Source: JAHEJN01 sp963787285 (GTDB lineage: Bacteria > Actinomycetota > Acidimicrobiia > Acidimicrobiales > JAHEJN01). From it: 64,000 nucleotides of DNA. The translations under genes were made by a program, and so were the position numbers. The notes beneath the pieces are model-generated. The model saw nothing but the letters and a program-made list of their open reading frames with translations. It did no database searches and was not told the DNA's origin. Shown here piece after piece: positions 26,130-35,056 of this stretch (the stretch's first letter is position 1; each line of letters starts with the position of its first letter). Location of the stretch: contig CAWBCM010000009.1 in the NCBI GenBank assembly GCA_963787285.1, positions 62,001-126,000 of the forward strand. Reading direction: 5' to 3'.

Positions 26130-27425
26130 ATGATGCGCAACGCCAAAGGAACGACGGTCATCGAACACGGCAAGCTGATCACCGGCACCGGCGACGACGC
26201 GGTCACCGACGCCACCGTCGTGGTCGTCGACGGCGTGATCAGCTACGCCGGCCGGGCCGACGGGGCTCCGGTCACGCCCCCCGACGCCGAACACATCGAC
26301 GCAACCGGGGCCACGGTCATGCCCGGCCTCATCGAGTCGCACTGGCATGCGAGCTACTTCAACATTCTGGTGCTCGAGGATCTCGACATCGCTCACCCGC
26401 CCGAGACGGTGGCGCTGCACTCGGCGTTCAACTCCCGTGTCGCCCTCGAATGCGGCTACACGTCGGCCCGTTCGGCGGGCTGCCTGTTCAACACCGACGT
26501 GGCCCTCACTGCGGCCATCGACGCCGACCTCGTCCTCGGACCCCGTTTCGTACCCGGTGGCCAGGAGATCTGCGGTGCGGGCGGTCTCATGGACTGGAAC
26601 CCGGAGTTCCGCAAGATCGGCATGGAGGGCGTCATCCTCGTGGTCGACGGCCCCGACCAGGCCCGATCGGCCGCCCGCCGGCTCGTGAAGAACGGCGTGC
26701 ACTGGATCAAGACCTACCCCACAGGCGATGCCGCCGCGCCGGCCACCAACGACCATCACACGCTGTCGATGACCTTCGAGGAGATGCAGGCCGTGTCCCA
26801 GGTCGCCCACAACCACCGCCGCAAGGTGTACGGCCACTGCCGGGCGACCGAGGGGATCAAGATGGCCCTGCTCGCCGACTACGACTCGATCGAACACGGC
26901 ACCTTCATGGACCAGGAGTGCCTCGACATGATGCTCGAGCGGAATACGCCATGCGTGCCGGCCCTCCAGTTCGAGTACGCGTCGGTGCACAACGGACCGG
27001 AGTTCGGCATGTCGCAGGCCGTCGTCGACGCCCACCAGGAAACGCTCGAGGGCGGCGCCGAGAGTGCCCGCATGATCCAGCGGGCCGGGGGCATCCTCGG
27101 CATGGGTGGCGACTACGGCTTCGCATGGAACCCGCACGGCGACTACGCCAAGGAGCTGAGCTTCTTCGTCGACTACGTCGGCTTCTCCCCGATGGAAACC
27201 ATCGTGTGCGCCACTCGCAACGGCGCCAAGATCATGGAGACCGATCACGAGGTCGGCACGCTCGAGGCGGGCAAGCTGGCCGACGTCCTGATCGTCGACG
27301 GCGACGTCCTCGCCGACATCAGCCTGCTGGAGAACCGCGAGAACCTCCGGGCGGTCATGCAGGGCGGCATCATCAAGGCCGGAAAGCTGGCGGCGCTGAC
27401 ACCGACGCTCGTTCCCACCCCTTGA
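26130..27425 (+). CDS. metal-dependent amidohydrolase (copy 1)
   Basis: Amidohydrolase-superfamily TIM-barrel enzyme of about 431 aa. Metal-ligand motifs: ESHWHAS (HxH after strand 1), WIKTYPTG lysine, VYGHCRA and SIEHGTF histidines, and the terminal aspartate in GMGGDYGFAW. The C-terminal composite domain ends EAGKLADVLIVDGDVLADI. The family hydrolyses amide or imide bonds (imidazolonepropionase/dipeptidase-like); substrate unknown. GGGGG precedes the ATG-ATG start (26130 or 26133). It is paralogous to the gene at 49564, and like it is clustered with an alpha/beta hydrolase and an FAH gene. The next gene starts inside its stop codon (TTGA). Confidence 0.88.
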   Translation: MMRNAKGTTVIEHGKLITGTGDDAVTDATVVVVDGVISYAGRADGAPVTPPDAEHIDATGATVMPGLIESHWHASYFNILVLEDLDIAHPPETVALHSAFNSRVALECGYTSARSAGCLFNTDVALTAAIDADLVLGPRFVPGGQEICGAGGLMDWNPEFRKIGMEGVILVVDGPDQARSAARRLVKNGVHWIKTYPTGDAAAPATNDHHTLSMTFEEMQAVSQVAHNHRRKVYGHCRATEGIKMALLADYDSIEHGTFMDQECLDMMLERNTPCVPALQFEYASVHNGPEFGMSQAVVDAHQETLEGGAESARMIQRAGGILGMGGDYGFAWNPHGDYAKELSFFVDYVGFSPMETIVCATRNGAKIMETDHEVGTLEAGKLADVLIVDGDVLADISLLENRENLRAVMQGGIIKAGKLAALTPTLVPTP

Positions 27426-28276
27426 CCTTCGCTCTGCCCCAACCCTGGCCGACCAATCCGTGGCCCACCCGCTTCCGCACGGTGCGCGCCTCGCCACCGG
27501 GCAGCCTCGACCCCGGTTCCTCGTTCCTCACCGTCCAGAGCCCGGCTCTCGGCGGGCGGGGTGACCTCGGCGTTCACGTGCCCCAGTCGGTGGCGGTGCC
27601 CGAGGGCGCGCCGATCGTGGTCTTGCTCCACGGGGTGTACGGCAGCTTCTGGAACTGGTTCCTGGCGGGCCGAGCCCATACGGCGCTCGACCGGCTGGTC
27701 GCAGCGGGCTCGGTGGCCCCGATGGTGCTGGTGACCCCGAGCGACGGCATGAGCGGCGAGGGAACGGCCTACCTGCACCATCCCGATCGCGATTACGAGC
27801 GGTGGATCATCGACGACGTCGTCGCCGTGGTCCGTGAGTTCGTCGACGCCGTTACCGCCGCCTCCCCGGTCTTCCTGGGTGGCAATTCCATGGGGGGCTT
27901 CGGGGCAGCCAGGCTCGGTCTTCGCCATGCCGACCGGGTGGCCGGCATCGCCATGCACTCTGCCATCACCCACCTCGACCAGCTGGCCCACTTCACGACC
28001 GGCGACGTCGCCGCCGAGGCCGGTCTCGACCCCGCCGAACGCGACCTGCTCACCGCCGTCGATCGTTGCCCGTCGGTTCCCCCGCCGATCTACATCGACT
28101 GTGGCGACGCCGACCCGCTGGCCGAGGCCAACCGGGTCTTCCACGACGAGCTGCGCCGACGAGGTGCCGACCACGAGGCCCACACCTTCGCCGGTGCCCA
28201 CGACTGGGATGCCTGGTCGAGCCGAATCGAGCACAGCCTCGTGTTCTTCGATCGAATCGCCAGGCAGTCCCCATGA
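27422..28276 (+). CDS. alpha/beta hydrolase, esterase-D/antigen-85-like
   Basis: About 284-aa serine esterase: IVVLLHGVYGSFWNWFLAG (oxyanion region), nucleophile FLGGNSMGGFGAARLG (Ser near residue 155), acid in YIDCGDADPL and base in GAHDWDAW. This arrangement fits the tributyrin-esterase/antigen-85 type family. A TTG start at 27422 overlaps the preceding stop (TTGA), indicating coupling; GTG 27482 is an alternative. Its own stop overlaps the next start as ATGA. Middle gene of the coupled amidohydrolase-esterase-FAH trio. Confidence 0.82.
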   Translation: MTFALPQPWPTNPWPTRFRTVRASPPGSLDPGSSFLTVQSPALGGRGDLGVHVPQSVAVPEGAPIVVLLHGVYGSFWNWFLAGRAHTALDRLVAAGSVAPMVLVTPSDGMSGEGTAYLHHPDRDYERWIIDDVVAVVREFVDAVTAASPVFLGGNSMGGFGAARLGLRHADRVAGIAMHSAITHLDQLAHFTTGDVAAEAGLDPAERDLLTAVDRCPSVPPPIYIDCGDADPLAEANRVFHDELRRRGADHEAHTFAGAHDWDAWSSRIEHSLVFFDRIARQSP

Positions 28277-29082
28277 AGCTTCGTCTCACCGCCGACGGAC
28301 CCGTACTCGTTCGTGACGGCGAGCACCTGCTCCTCGACACCGGGTGGGATGACATCTTCTCCCACCCTGATCCCCCGGCGCTCCTCGGCGGCGCTTCGGG
28401 CCGTGCCGTCGAACCGACGACCCCACTCGCCCCCATCGCCAACCAGGAGGTGTGGGCGGCCGGCGTGACCTACTACGTCAGCCGCACCGCGCGCATGGAG
28501 GAGTCCGCGGCCACCGGTGGTGCCGATGTGTACCAGCGGTGCTACGACGCCGCCCGCCCGGAGATCTTCTTCAAGGCGACCGCCCATCGTGTGGTGGGCC
28601 CCGACGGACTGGTCAGGATCCGGGCCGATTCGCACTGGAACGTCCCCGAACCCGAACTGACGCTGGCGATCTCGGCATCGGGTCGCGTCTTCGGGTACAC
28701 CATCGGCAACGACATGAGCAGTCGCGACATCGAGGGCGAGAACCCCTTGTACCTCCCGCAGGCCAAGACCTACGACGGGTCGGCGGCCCTCGGCCCGGAG
28801 TTGTTGATCAGCGATGCCCCCCTCGCGGGATCCACCGCCATCGGCATGCGCATCGAACGTGCCGGTTCGACCGTCTTCGAGGGAGCGACCGAGGTGGCGC
28901 AGATCAAGCGGCCCTTCGACGAGCTCGTCGACTACCTGACCCGGGAGACGTCCTTCCCCCACGGCTGCTATCTCATGACCGGTGCCGGCATCGTCCCCGA
29001 GAGCGACTTCACCCTCCGTTCGGGTGATCGCATCGCGATCTCCATCGACGGGATCGGCACGCTGGTGAACCGCGTCGCCTGA
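28273..29082 (+). CDS. fumarylacetoacetate hydrolase family protein (KdaD-like dehydratase?)
   Basis: 269-aa FAH-fold protein. Metal-binding acidic cluster in NVPEPELTLAISASGRVFGYTIGNDMSSRDIEGENPLYLPQAKTYDGSAALGP; C-terminal LTRETSFPHGCYLMTGAGIVPESDF is also typical. The form with ENPLYLPQAK resembles 2-dehydro-3-deoxy-D-arabinonate dehydratases of oxidative pentose pathways more than FAH itself, but that is from memory and not proof. ATGA overlap with the esterase gene. It converges on the end of the long minus-strand catabolic run that contains sugar-acid-type enzymes, so a 2-keto-3-deoxy acid substrate is plausible. Confidence 0.82.
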   Translation: MKLRLTADGPVLVRDGEHLLLDTGWDDIFSHPDPPALLGGASGRAVEPTTPLAPIANQEVWAAGVTYYVSRTARMEESAATGGADVYQRCYDAARPEIFFKATAHRVVGPDGLVRIRADSHWNVPEPELTLAISASGRVFGYTIGNDMSSRDIEGENPLYLPQAKTYDGSAALGPELLISDAPLAGSTAIGMRIERAGSTVFEGATEVAQIKRPFDELVDYLTRETSFPHGCYLMTGAGIVPESDFTLRSGDRIAISIDGIGTLVNRVA

Positions 29083-29092
29083 CCCGCGCCCC

Positions 29093-30037
29093 TCAGCCCG
29101 ATTGGCCGGGGAGCGAGAAGACCGACCCGGGGTCGGGCTGACGACCGTCGAGGATGGCGACGACCGCCTCGACGGGCCGCACGCAGAGCTCGCGGTAGGT
29201 CACATCGGTCAGGCCGGCCACGTGAGGTGTCACGACCGTGCGCGGATGCACCAGCACCGGGTCATCGACGTCGGGTGGTTCCGGATCCCACAGATCGGTG
29301 GCGTAGGCGGCGGGTGTCCCCCGATCGAGCGCAACGGCGAGCGCATGGTGGTCGACGATCGCGGCGCGAGCGGTGTTCACCAGCACCGCAGTCGGCTTCA
29401 TCATCGCCAGCTCCTCGGCCCCGATCATGGCCTGGGTGACATCGGTCAACGGCACGCAGAGCTGTACGACGTCGGAGGTCGCGAGCAGCTCGGCGAGCTC
29501 GACCCGGGGTACCTCACCCGGTCGGTCGGAGCGGGTACTGCACACGACGTCCATGCCCAGAACCTTGCCGAAATCGGCGAGCCGTCCGCCGATGGCGCCG
29601 AGCCCGACGATGCCGAGGCGCTTCCCCCGCATCTCGGCTCCCTCGAACCCTTCCCGAACCGCCCAGTTGCCCGCCTTCACGGCCGCGTCGACCTCGACGA
29701 GGCGGCGGGCGGCCGACAACATCAGCATCAGGGCGTGTTCGGCCACGGCGTGGGTGGTCACCCCCGGCGCATGCACCACTGCCACACCGGCACGGGCCGC
29801 GGCGGCCGTGTCGATGTTGTCGAGGCCGGCGCCGCACCGGGCGACGACGGCGAGATCGGGCATGAGGTCGAACATCTCACTCCCCACCCGACCCCGCCCC
29901 CGGGTCACGATCGCCCGCACGCCCGGTCGGGCAACGGTGGGATCGAAGGCCGACAGGTCGTCGACCACCTCGAGCCGGTCGGCGCTCTCCAGCAGCCGGA
30001 GCGCGTCAGCATGGACCGACTCGAGCAGGAGAATCAC
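29093..30037 (-). CDS. D-isomer-specific 2-hydroxyacid dehydrogenase
   Basis: 314-aa NAD(P)-dependent dehydrogenase of the SerA/glycerate dehydrogenase family. CGAGLDNIDTAAAARAGVAVVHAPGVTTHAVAEHAL, Rossmann GLGAIGGRLADFG near residue 148, catalytic Arg in NTARAAIVDHHAL, Glu region in LWDPEPP and catalytic His in VVTPHVAGLT are all present. Last gene of the minus-strand operon, six bases after the VOC gene. Likely reduces or oxidises a 2-oxo/2-hydroxy acid produced by the upstream dehydratase and isomerases. Confidence 0.88.
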   Translation of the reverse strand: MILLLESVHADALRLLESADRLEVVDDLSAFDPTVARPGVRAIVTRGRGRVGSEMFDLMPDLAVVARCGAGLDNIDTAAAARAGVAVVHAPGVTTHAVAEHALMLMLSAARRLVEVDAAVKAGNWAVREGFEGAEMRGKRLGIVGLGAIGGRLADFGKVLGMDVVCSTRSDRPGEVPRVELAELLATSDVVQLCVPLTDVTQAMIGAEELAMMKPTAVLVNTARAAIVDHHALAVALDRGTPAAYATDLWDPEPPDVDDPVLVHPRTVVTPHVAGLTDVTYRELCVRPVEAVVAILDGRQPDPGSVFSLPGQSG

Positions 30038-30043
30038 GAGGCC

Positions 30044-30490
30044 TCAGTTCGACTTCGAGAAGAACCTGGTCTCGGAGTCGACGATGTCGAGCTCGAAGAT
30101 CGACGGGTCGACCGGCTGGTCGGCCTCGCACGACAGCTCGATGAGGTTCCCCGACGGATCGCGGATGAACGCCTGCATGACGCCGGTCGGCAACCGACGG
30201 ACCTTGCCCCAGGTCTCGGTCTCGATGATGCCCAGGTCGAGGGCGCGGCGGAACACCTCGTCGAAATTGTGCAGGCGCAGGCAGAAATGGGCCCGCTCGG
30301 GATGCACATCGCCGAGCTCGTTGACGTGCAACTGTTGACCGCCGTTCACGTTGTAGAACTGCGCGGGAAAGCCCAGGTCCGGCGCAGGCGTGCGCTCGAG
30401 ACCGAGCACGTCCCCGTAGAACTCGTCGGCCGCCGCCAGATCGTCGACCATCAGATTCACGTGTTGGATACTGGATTCCCCAGTCATCAT
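30044..30490 (-). CDS. VOC (glyoxalase/bleomycin-resistance/dioxygenase) family protein
   Basis: 148-aa vicinal-oxygen-chelate protein: two beta-alpha-beta-beta-beta modules, the first with IQHVNLMVDDLAAADEFYGDVLGLE (metal-ligand His) and the second ending AFIRDPSGNLIELSCE (metal-ligand Glu). Family members include lyases, epimerases and dioxygenases. Its start ATG overlaps the stop of the enolase-superfamily gene (ATGA), so it is translationally coupled to it. Confidence 0.87.
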   Translation of the reverse strand: MMTGESSIQHVNLMVDDLAAADEFYGDVLGLERTPAPDLGFPAQFYNVNGGQQLHVNELGDVHPERAHFCLRLHNFDEVFRRALDLGIIETETWGKVRRLPTGVMQAFIRDPSGNLIELSCEADQPVDPSIFELDIVDSETRFFSKSN

Positions 30491-31650
30491 TTCACCTCGT
30501 ATTCGTCGAGGAAGTCGGGTCGCGGGGTCACCCCGAACCCGACACCGGTTGGTGCAGGCACGACACCATCGTGCACTGCGATCTGTTCTTCTGGCATCTC
30601 ACGCAGCAACGGATTACCACCGAGGGAGTACTCGATGATGCGCGCCGCCGAGCTGGCGAACGCCAGACTCACTCCGGCGCTGAATGACAGCGCCGAGCCC
30701 CAACAGTGCGGGGCCAGCTCGATCTGGTGGGCCTCGGCCAGTGCCGCTATGCGACGCCCCTCGGTCGGTCCTCCGCAGATGGCGAGATCGGGTTGCAGCA
30801 CGTCGACCGACTGGTTCTCGATCATGTCGCGGAACTCGAACCGGGTGGACTCGCTCTCACCCGCGGCGATGGGAATCGCCGTGGAGGCCCGAACTCGCCG
30901 GGCACCGGCGCGATCGTCGGCGTTCACCGGTTCCTCGAACCAGCGCAGGCCGAGGTGGGCCACCCCTGCGGCGAACTGCATCGCTTCCGAGGGACTGTAC
31001 GTACCGTGGGCATCGACCATGAGGCCGATGTCGGGGCCCAGGGCGTCGCGAGCGGCCTGAACCCGGGCGACGCTGGTGTGGACCGCACCGTCCATCACGC
31101 CGATGCGCATCTTGACGCTGCGAAAGCCCTTCTCGACGTAGCCGCCGAGCTGCTCACCGATGCCGGCGGCGTCGGCCCAGCCTCCACTCGCGTACGCGGG
31201 CAGCGTGGGGGTCCGGGCGCCACCCCACAGGGCGACCACGGGCACGTCGAATGACTTGCCCAGCAGGTCCCACAGGGCCATGTCGATGCCGCTCATGGCG
31301 CTGACGGTCAGGCCGCGGCGCCCGAGCACCGGGAAGCCGCGTCCCCGTTCGAGCGCATAGCCGGCGCGAGACCCGTTGTACATGCCGTCCCACAGCGCCG
31401 TTATCTCTCGGGCGTCGCGCCCGATCATGGCCGGAGCCAGCTCGTCCTCGACGGCACGCACCACCGAACGGCATCCTCCCGCACTACCGACCGCGGCCTT
31501 GGCCTCGCCCCAGCCCACGAGCCCGTTGTCGACTTCGATGCTGATGATGGCCGTGTCGAAACTCTCGATTCGGCCGAAATCCGAGACGTGCTGCTGCTCG
31601 GTGGGAATCGGGCAGTGCAGCCAGCGAGCCCGCACGTCTCGGATCAGCAT
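30487..31650 (-). CDS. mandelate racemase/muconate lactonizing enzyme family protein (acid-sugar dehydratase-like)
   Basis: 387-aa enolase-superfamily enzyme abstracting the alpha-proton of a carboxylate. Capping domain residues 1-130; barrel with FRSVKMRIG (Lys-x-Arg rather than Lys-x-Lys at strand 2), Mg ligands in LMVDAHGTYS, RWFEEPV and AAGESES, and the catalytic His in LAPHCWGSA. Most members of this type dehydrate sugar acids such as galactonate or rhamnonate; exact substrate open. Seven bases separate it from the upstream TIM-barrel gene, and its stop overlaps the VOC start. Confidence 0.88.
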   Translation of the reverse strand: MLIRDVRARWLHCPIPTEQQHVSDFGRIESFDTAIISIEVDNGLVGWGEAKAAVGSAGGCRSVVRAVEDELAPAMIGRDAREITALWDGMYNGSRAGYALERGRGFPVLGRRGLTVSAMSGIDMALWDLLGKSFDVPVVALWGGARTPTLPAYASGGWADAAGIGEQLGGYVEKGFRSVKMRIGVMDGAVHTSVARVQAARDALGPDIGLMVDAHGTYSPSEAMQFAAGVAHLGLRWFEEPVNADDRAGARRVRASTAIPIAAGESESTRFEFRDMIENQSVDVLQPDLAICGGPTEGRRIAALAEAHQIELAPHCWGSALSFSAGVSLAFASSAARIIEYSLGGNPLLREMPEEQIAVHDGVVPAPTGVGFGVTPRPDFLDEYEVK

Positions 31651-31657
31651 CGACGAC

Positions 31658-32543
31658 TCAAATCAATGGAAGCAGCGTCGTCGCGCACTTCTCGACGAGC
31701 ATGTCGTAGAAGCCTTCCGACAGCAGACTGCTGCCGTGGTCGATGATGAACTGCATCTCCTCGGGTGAGATGTCGACGGGATTCGTCTCGATCGCCTCGG
31801 GATACTGGTTGGCCGGAGTGCGGTCGATCGGCGCGACGAACTCGACGGTGAGTGCCCCGTCGTAGCCGACCTCCTTGAGCGTGGCGACGATGGCGGGCCA
31901 GTCGAGTGTGCCCATGCCGCAGGCCATGCGGTTGTTGTCGGCGACGTGGAAGTCGACGAGGCGGTCGCCGACATCGCGAATGGCCTGGAGGAAGTCGACC
32001 TCTTCGATGTTCATGTGGAAGGCATCGAGACACACGCCCACGTCGGGGGCCACGGCGTTGGCCAAGGCGAGCGCCTGGTCGCCGCGGTTCACGAAGTAGG
32101 TCTCGAACCGGTTCAGGCCCTCGATGGCCATCCGGATACCGCCGGCGCTGGCCAGCTCGTGAATCTCGGTGAGGCCGTCGACGGCCCACTGCCATTCCTC
32201 TTCCGGGGTGGCGTCGGGCACGATCTTGCCGACGGTGGCCGGCACGATCGTGATCTCCTGGCCGTTGAGCTCCTTCACCATCGTGACGCAGTCCTTCATG
32301 TACTGCACCGACGCGGCGCGCTGCGCTTCGTCCTTGGCGCACAGGTTGCGTTCACCGAGGGTCAACGTGACCGCACCCCAGCACTCGAGGTCGTACTTGG
32401 CGAGCAGCGTCGCGGACGTCGCCGGTGTCGTACTGGTCGGGCTCCCCCTTGATCTCGATGCTGCCGTACCCGCAGCGTGCCAGTCGGGCGAGCGTGACCT
32501 CGAGGGGCTCGGACCGCATCCAGTTGTGCATCGACAGGTGCAT
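31658..32543 (-). CDS. sugar phosphate isomerase/epimerase (TIM barrel); one frame break as read
   Basis: About 294-aa xylose-isomerase-like barrel. N-terminus MHLSMHNWMRSEPLEVTLARLARCGYGSIEIKGEPDQY; then MAIEGLNRFETYFVN (metal Glu), VGVCLDAFHMNIEEV (Asp-x2-His), LVDFHVADNNR (His) and ALTVEFVAP (Glu), the four-ligand set of the family. The frame breaks at about 32410 between VRDA and LLAKYDLECWGAVTLTLGERN. Start ATG 32543 has GAGAGG seven bases upstream. Within the catabolic operon, 7 bp before the enolase-superfamily gene. Confidence 0.82.
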
Positions 32544-32560
32544 GCTCACGCCTCTCCTTT

Positions 32561-32576
32561 CGCCGGAATTCCGGCG
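32561..32576. repeat. 16-bp perfect palindrome between operon genes
   Basis: CGCCGGAATTCCGGCG is fully self-complementary and lies in the 41-bp gap between the cupin stop and the TIM-barrel start, just upstream of its Shine-Dalgarno sequence. It could form a cruciform or an RNA hairpin only if mediated by a tight turn; no T-tract follows. Confidence 0.35.
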
Positions 32577-32584
32577 GTTGTTGC

Positions 32585-32992
32585 TCATGAATTACGGAGT
32601 GACGCCCATGGCTCTTCGGTCGACTTGTCGACCGCCTCGTAGCCGGCGGGGCCGTGACTCGGACCCAGCACCACCAGCAGACGGGCCGGCTCGGCGGCGT
32701 CGGCGGCGACGAAGGTGGCGTGGACCGTGTCCATGGGAATGAACGCGACGTCGCCCGGAACCAGCTGCTTGCGCTCCTCGCGCACCCACTGCTCGACGGT
32801 TCCGCTGCGCACCAAGATGACCTCTTCCTGGTTCGGGTGGTGGTGGAAGTCGTGACCCTGGCCCGGCTGGATCTTCACGTCGAGCACGCACAGCCGTGAG
32901 CCCTCGGGGACATTGGCCGGACGCACGACCCATCCGAGATCACCCCAGTCGAGCTCTTCCCATTCGACGTCGTCGACACAGATGAAACACAT
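32585..32992 (-). CDS. cupin-domain protein
   Basis: 135-aa single-domain cupin. Motif 1 DFHHHPNQEEVILVRSG supplies the His, His and Glu ligands, and motif 2 PMDTVHATFVA the last His. The start at ATG 32992 (MCFICVDDVEWEEL) has GAGGAGAAC upstream, which settles it against a longer open frame that belongs to the preceding gene. Small metal-cupins in sugar operons often act as isomerases or epimerases, but no substrate can be given. Confidence 0.83.
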   Translation of the reverse strand: MCFICVDDVEWEELDWGDLGWVVRPANVPEGSRLCVLDVKIQPGQGHDFHHHPNQEEVILVRSGTVEQWVREERKQLVPGDVAFIPMDTVHATFVAADAAEPARLLVVLGPSHGPAGYEAVDKSTEEPWASLRNS

Positions 32993-33003
32993 GCTGTTCT
33001 CCT

Positions 33004-33837
33004 CTAGAAAGTGACGGCCTTGAACGCTTCGGTCTGGGCCTTCAGCGCCTGCTCGGTGGGCAGGCGCTCCATCGATGACGCCCCGTAGAAGCCGTTGATG
33101 CTCTCGCAGTGCTGCAGCACGTACGGCCGCGTCGTCGGGCATTGCGATCGGGTCCACCATGGCACAGAACGATCACATCGGACCGCACCGAACGGGCCGC
33201 CGCGGCCCATGCGTCGACCCGGGCCACGCAGTCGTCGAGGGTGAGAGCCGTCTCGGCGCCGATGCTGCCACCGGTGGTGAGTCCCATGTGACAGACGATG
33301 ACGTCGGCACCGGCCTCGGTCATGGCGATGGCGTCGTCCTCACTGAACACGTACGGGGTGGTCAACAGGTCGAGCGCGGCCGCAGCGGCGATCATCTCGA
33401 CCTCGAGCCCGTAGCCCATGCCCGGTCTCCTCGAGGTTCTGCCGGAACACGCCGTCGATCAGGCCGACCGTGGGGAAGTTCTGCACGCCGGCGAACCCGA
33501 GGCGCGCGAGCTCGGGCAGGAAGACCTCGGGCTGGTAGAAGGGGTCGGTGCCGTTGACGCCGGCGAGCACCGGGGTGTGCTTCACGACCGGCAGCACCTC
33601 CTTGGCCATGTCGACCACGATCTCGTTGGCGTTGCCGTAGGCCAGCAGGCCGGCGAGCGAGCCGCGGCCCGCCATGCGATAGCGGCCCGAGTTGTAGATG
33701 ACGATGAGGTCGATGCCGCCGGCCTCTTCCCATTTGGCCGACAGGCCGGTGCCGGCCCCGCCGCCGACGATGGGCTCGCGGCGTTCGATCATGTCGCGGA
33801 AGCGGGCCAGCGTGTCGGCTCTCGTTGGAGCGGCCAT
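33004..33837 (-). CDS. phosphoenolpyruvate hydrolase-like TIM-barrel protein (Tm-1 C-terminal homologue); two or more frame breaks as read
   Basis: About 277-aa TIM-barrel protein of the PEP-hydrolase-like family, which also forms the C-terminal half of the tomato virus-resistance protein Tm-1. Segments: IERREPIVGGGAGTGLSAKWEEAGGIDLIVIYNSGRYRMAG, LGFAGVQNFPTVGLIDGVFR, GADVIVCHMGLTTGGSIGA and the C-terminal HCESINGFYGASSMERLP. Frame breaks near 33420 (one extra G in GGG) and around 33130-33155. Its start ATG overlaps the stop of the UPF0261 gene (ATGA), so the two halves of the Tm-1 architecture are separate but coupled genes here. Reaction unproven. Confidence 0.83.
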
Positions 33838-35046
33838 CAGCGTGTTCCTCCCATGACTTCGTCGAAGGCCGCGAGAACGGCCTGGACGAACTCCTCGTCG
33901 TTGATGTTGGCGGGCACCCGGCGGACCACTCGGTCTGCGGTCTGTACCACGTTCGACTCGATGGCCGCGAACAACGCATCGTCGGCCTGCGGGTCGTGGA
34001 AGGGCTGACCGGGAGCGTCGATGAGTGAGACGCCGCCCTCGGGCAGCAGGAACCGAACCGGGCCTTCGCAGGCGTTGAGCTTGGCGGCGATGAACTCACC
34101 GATGGCGGTGTTCTCCTCGGGCGTGGTTCGCATCAGCGTGACCTGCGGGTTGTGGACGTGCAGATTCCGATCGGCGAACTCCTTGGGCACCGTGTCGAGT
34201 GCGCCGAAGTTCACCATGTCGACCGCACCGACGGACCCGACATAGGGAACGCTGGTGCGAGCGATCGCACCCATCCGGTCGAGGCCGGCGGAGAACACGC
34301 CACCGACCAGGTGGTCGGCCACCTCGGTGGTGGTCATGTCGAGCACGGCGACGACCATGCCGGAATCGACGAGCTTCTCCATCGACTGGCCGCCGGTGCC
34401 GGTGGCATGGAAGACGAGCGGATCGAAGCGGTCGGCCAGTTCCTCGACCAGGCGGGTGACCAGCGGCGTGGTGACGCCGAACATGCGTCAGGCCGATCGG
34501 CGGCAGGTCGGCGGTGCCCGCGGCGATCTCGTGACCGGCCATGCCGGCCATCGCGTTGGCCGCGTTGCCGAGCACCTGCCGAGAGATTCGGTTGAGTCCG
34601 GCGACATCGGTGACCGAGTACATCATGGCGATGTCGGAGGGTCCGACGTAGGGGGCGACGTTGGATGACGCCACGGTCGACACCATCAGCTTGGGCACGC
34701 CGATGGGAAGCGCCCGCATGGCCGGCGTGACCAGGGCGGTGCCTCCGGAGCCACCGGCGCCGATGATCCCCGCGATCTGGTCCTGGTTGGCGACGACATA
34801 GTGCTCGAGGGCCACCGCCATGGCGGCGACCGCGGCGCCCCGATCGTCGGAGCGAACCGCATCGGCGCCGTCGGGATGATGGGCGGCGACCTCGGCCGGG
34901 GTGACGTCGGCGTCGGAGTCGTGGCCGGTCGTACCGACATCGACGAATCGGGCCGCCACACCGGCCGCCTCGATGACCTCCTTGATGTAGCGGAGCTCAC
35001 GGCTCTTGGTGTCGCCGGTCCCGACGACGAGCACGGTCTTGTTCAC
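33837..35046 (-). CDS. Tm-1-like ATP-binding domain protein (UPF0261); one frame break as read
   Basis: About 402-aa protein of the UPF0261 family, corresponding to the N-terminal half of plant Tm-1. N-terminus NKTVLVVGTGDTKSRELRYIKEVIEAAGV, glycine-rich IAGIIGAGGSGGTALVTPAMRALPIGVPKLMVSTVAS, and after a frame break near 34490 MFGVTTPLVTRLVEEL, VFHATGTGGQSMEKLV and RFLLPEGGVSLIDAPGQPF. GTG start 35046 has GAGGGAGC upstream and follows the xylose isomerase stop by 10 bp. Family members bind ATP; role in carbohydrate metabolism is inferred from context only. Confidence 0.85.
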
Positions 35047-35056
35047 AGCAGCTCCC

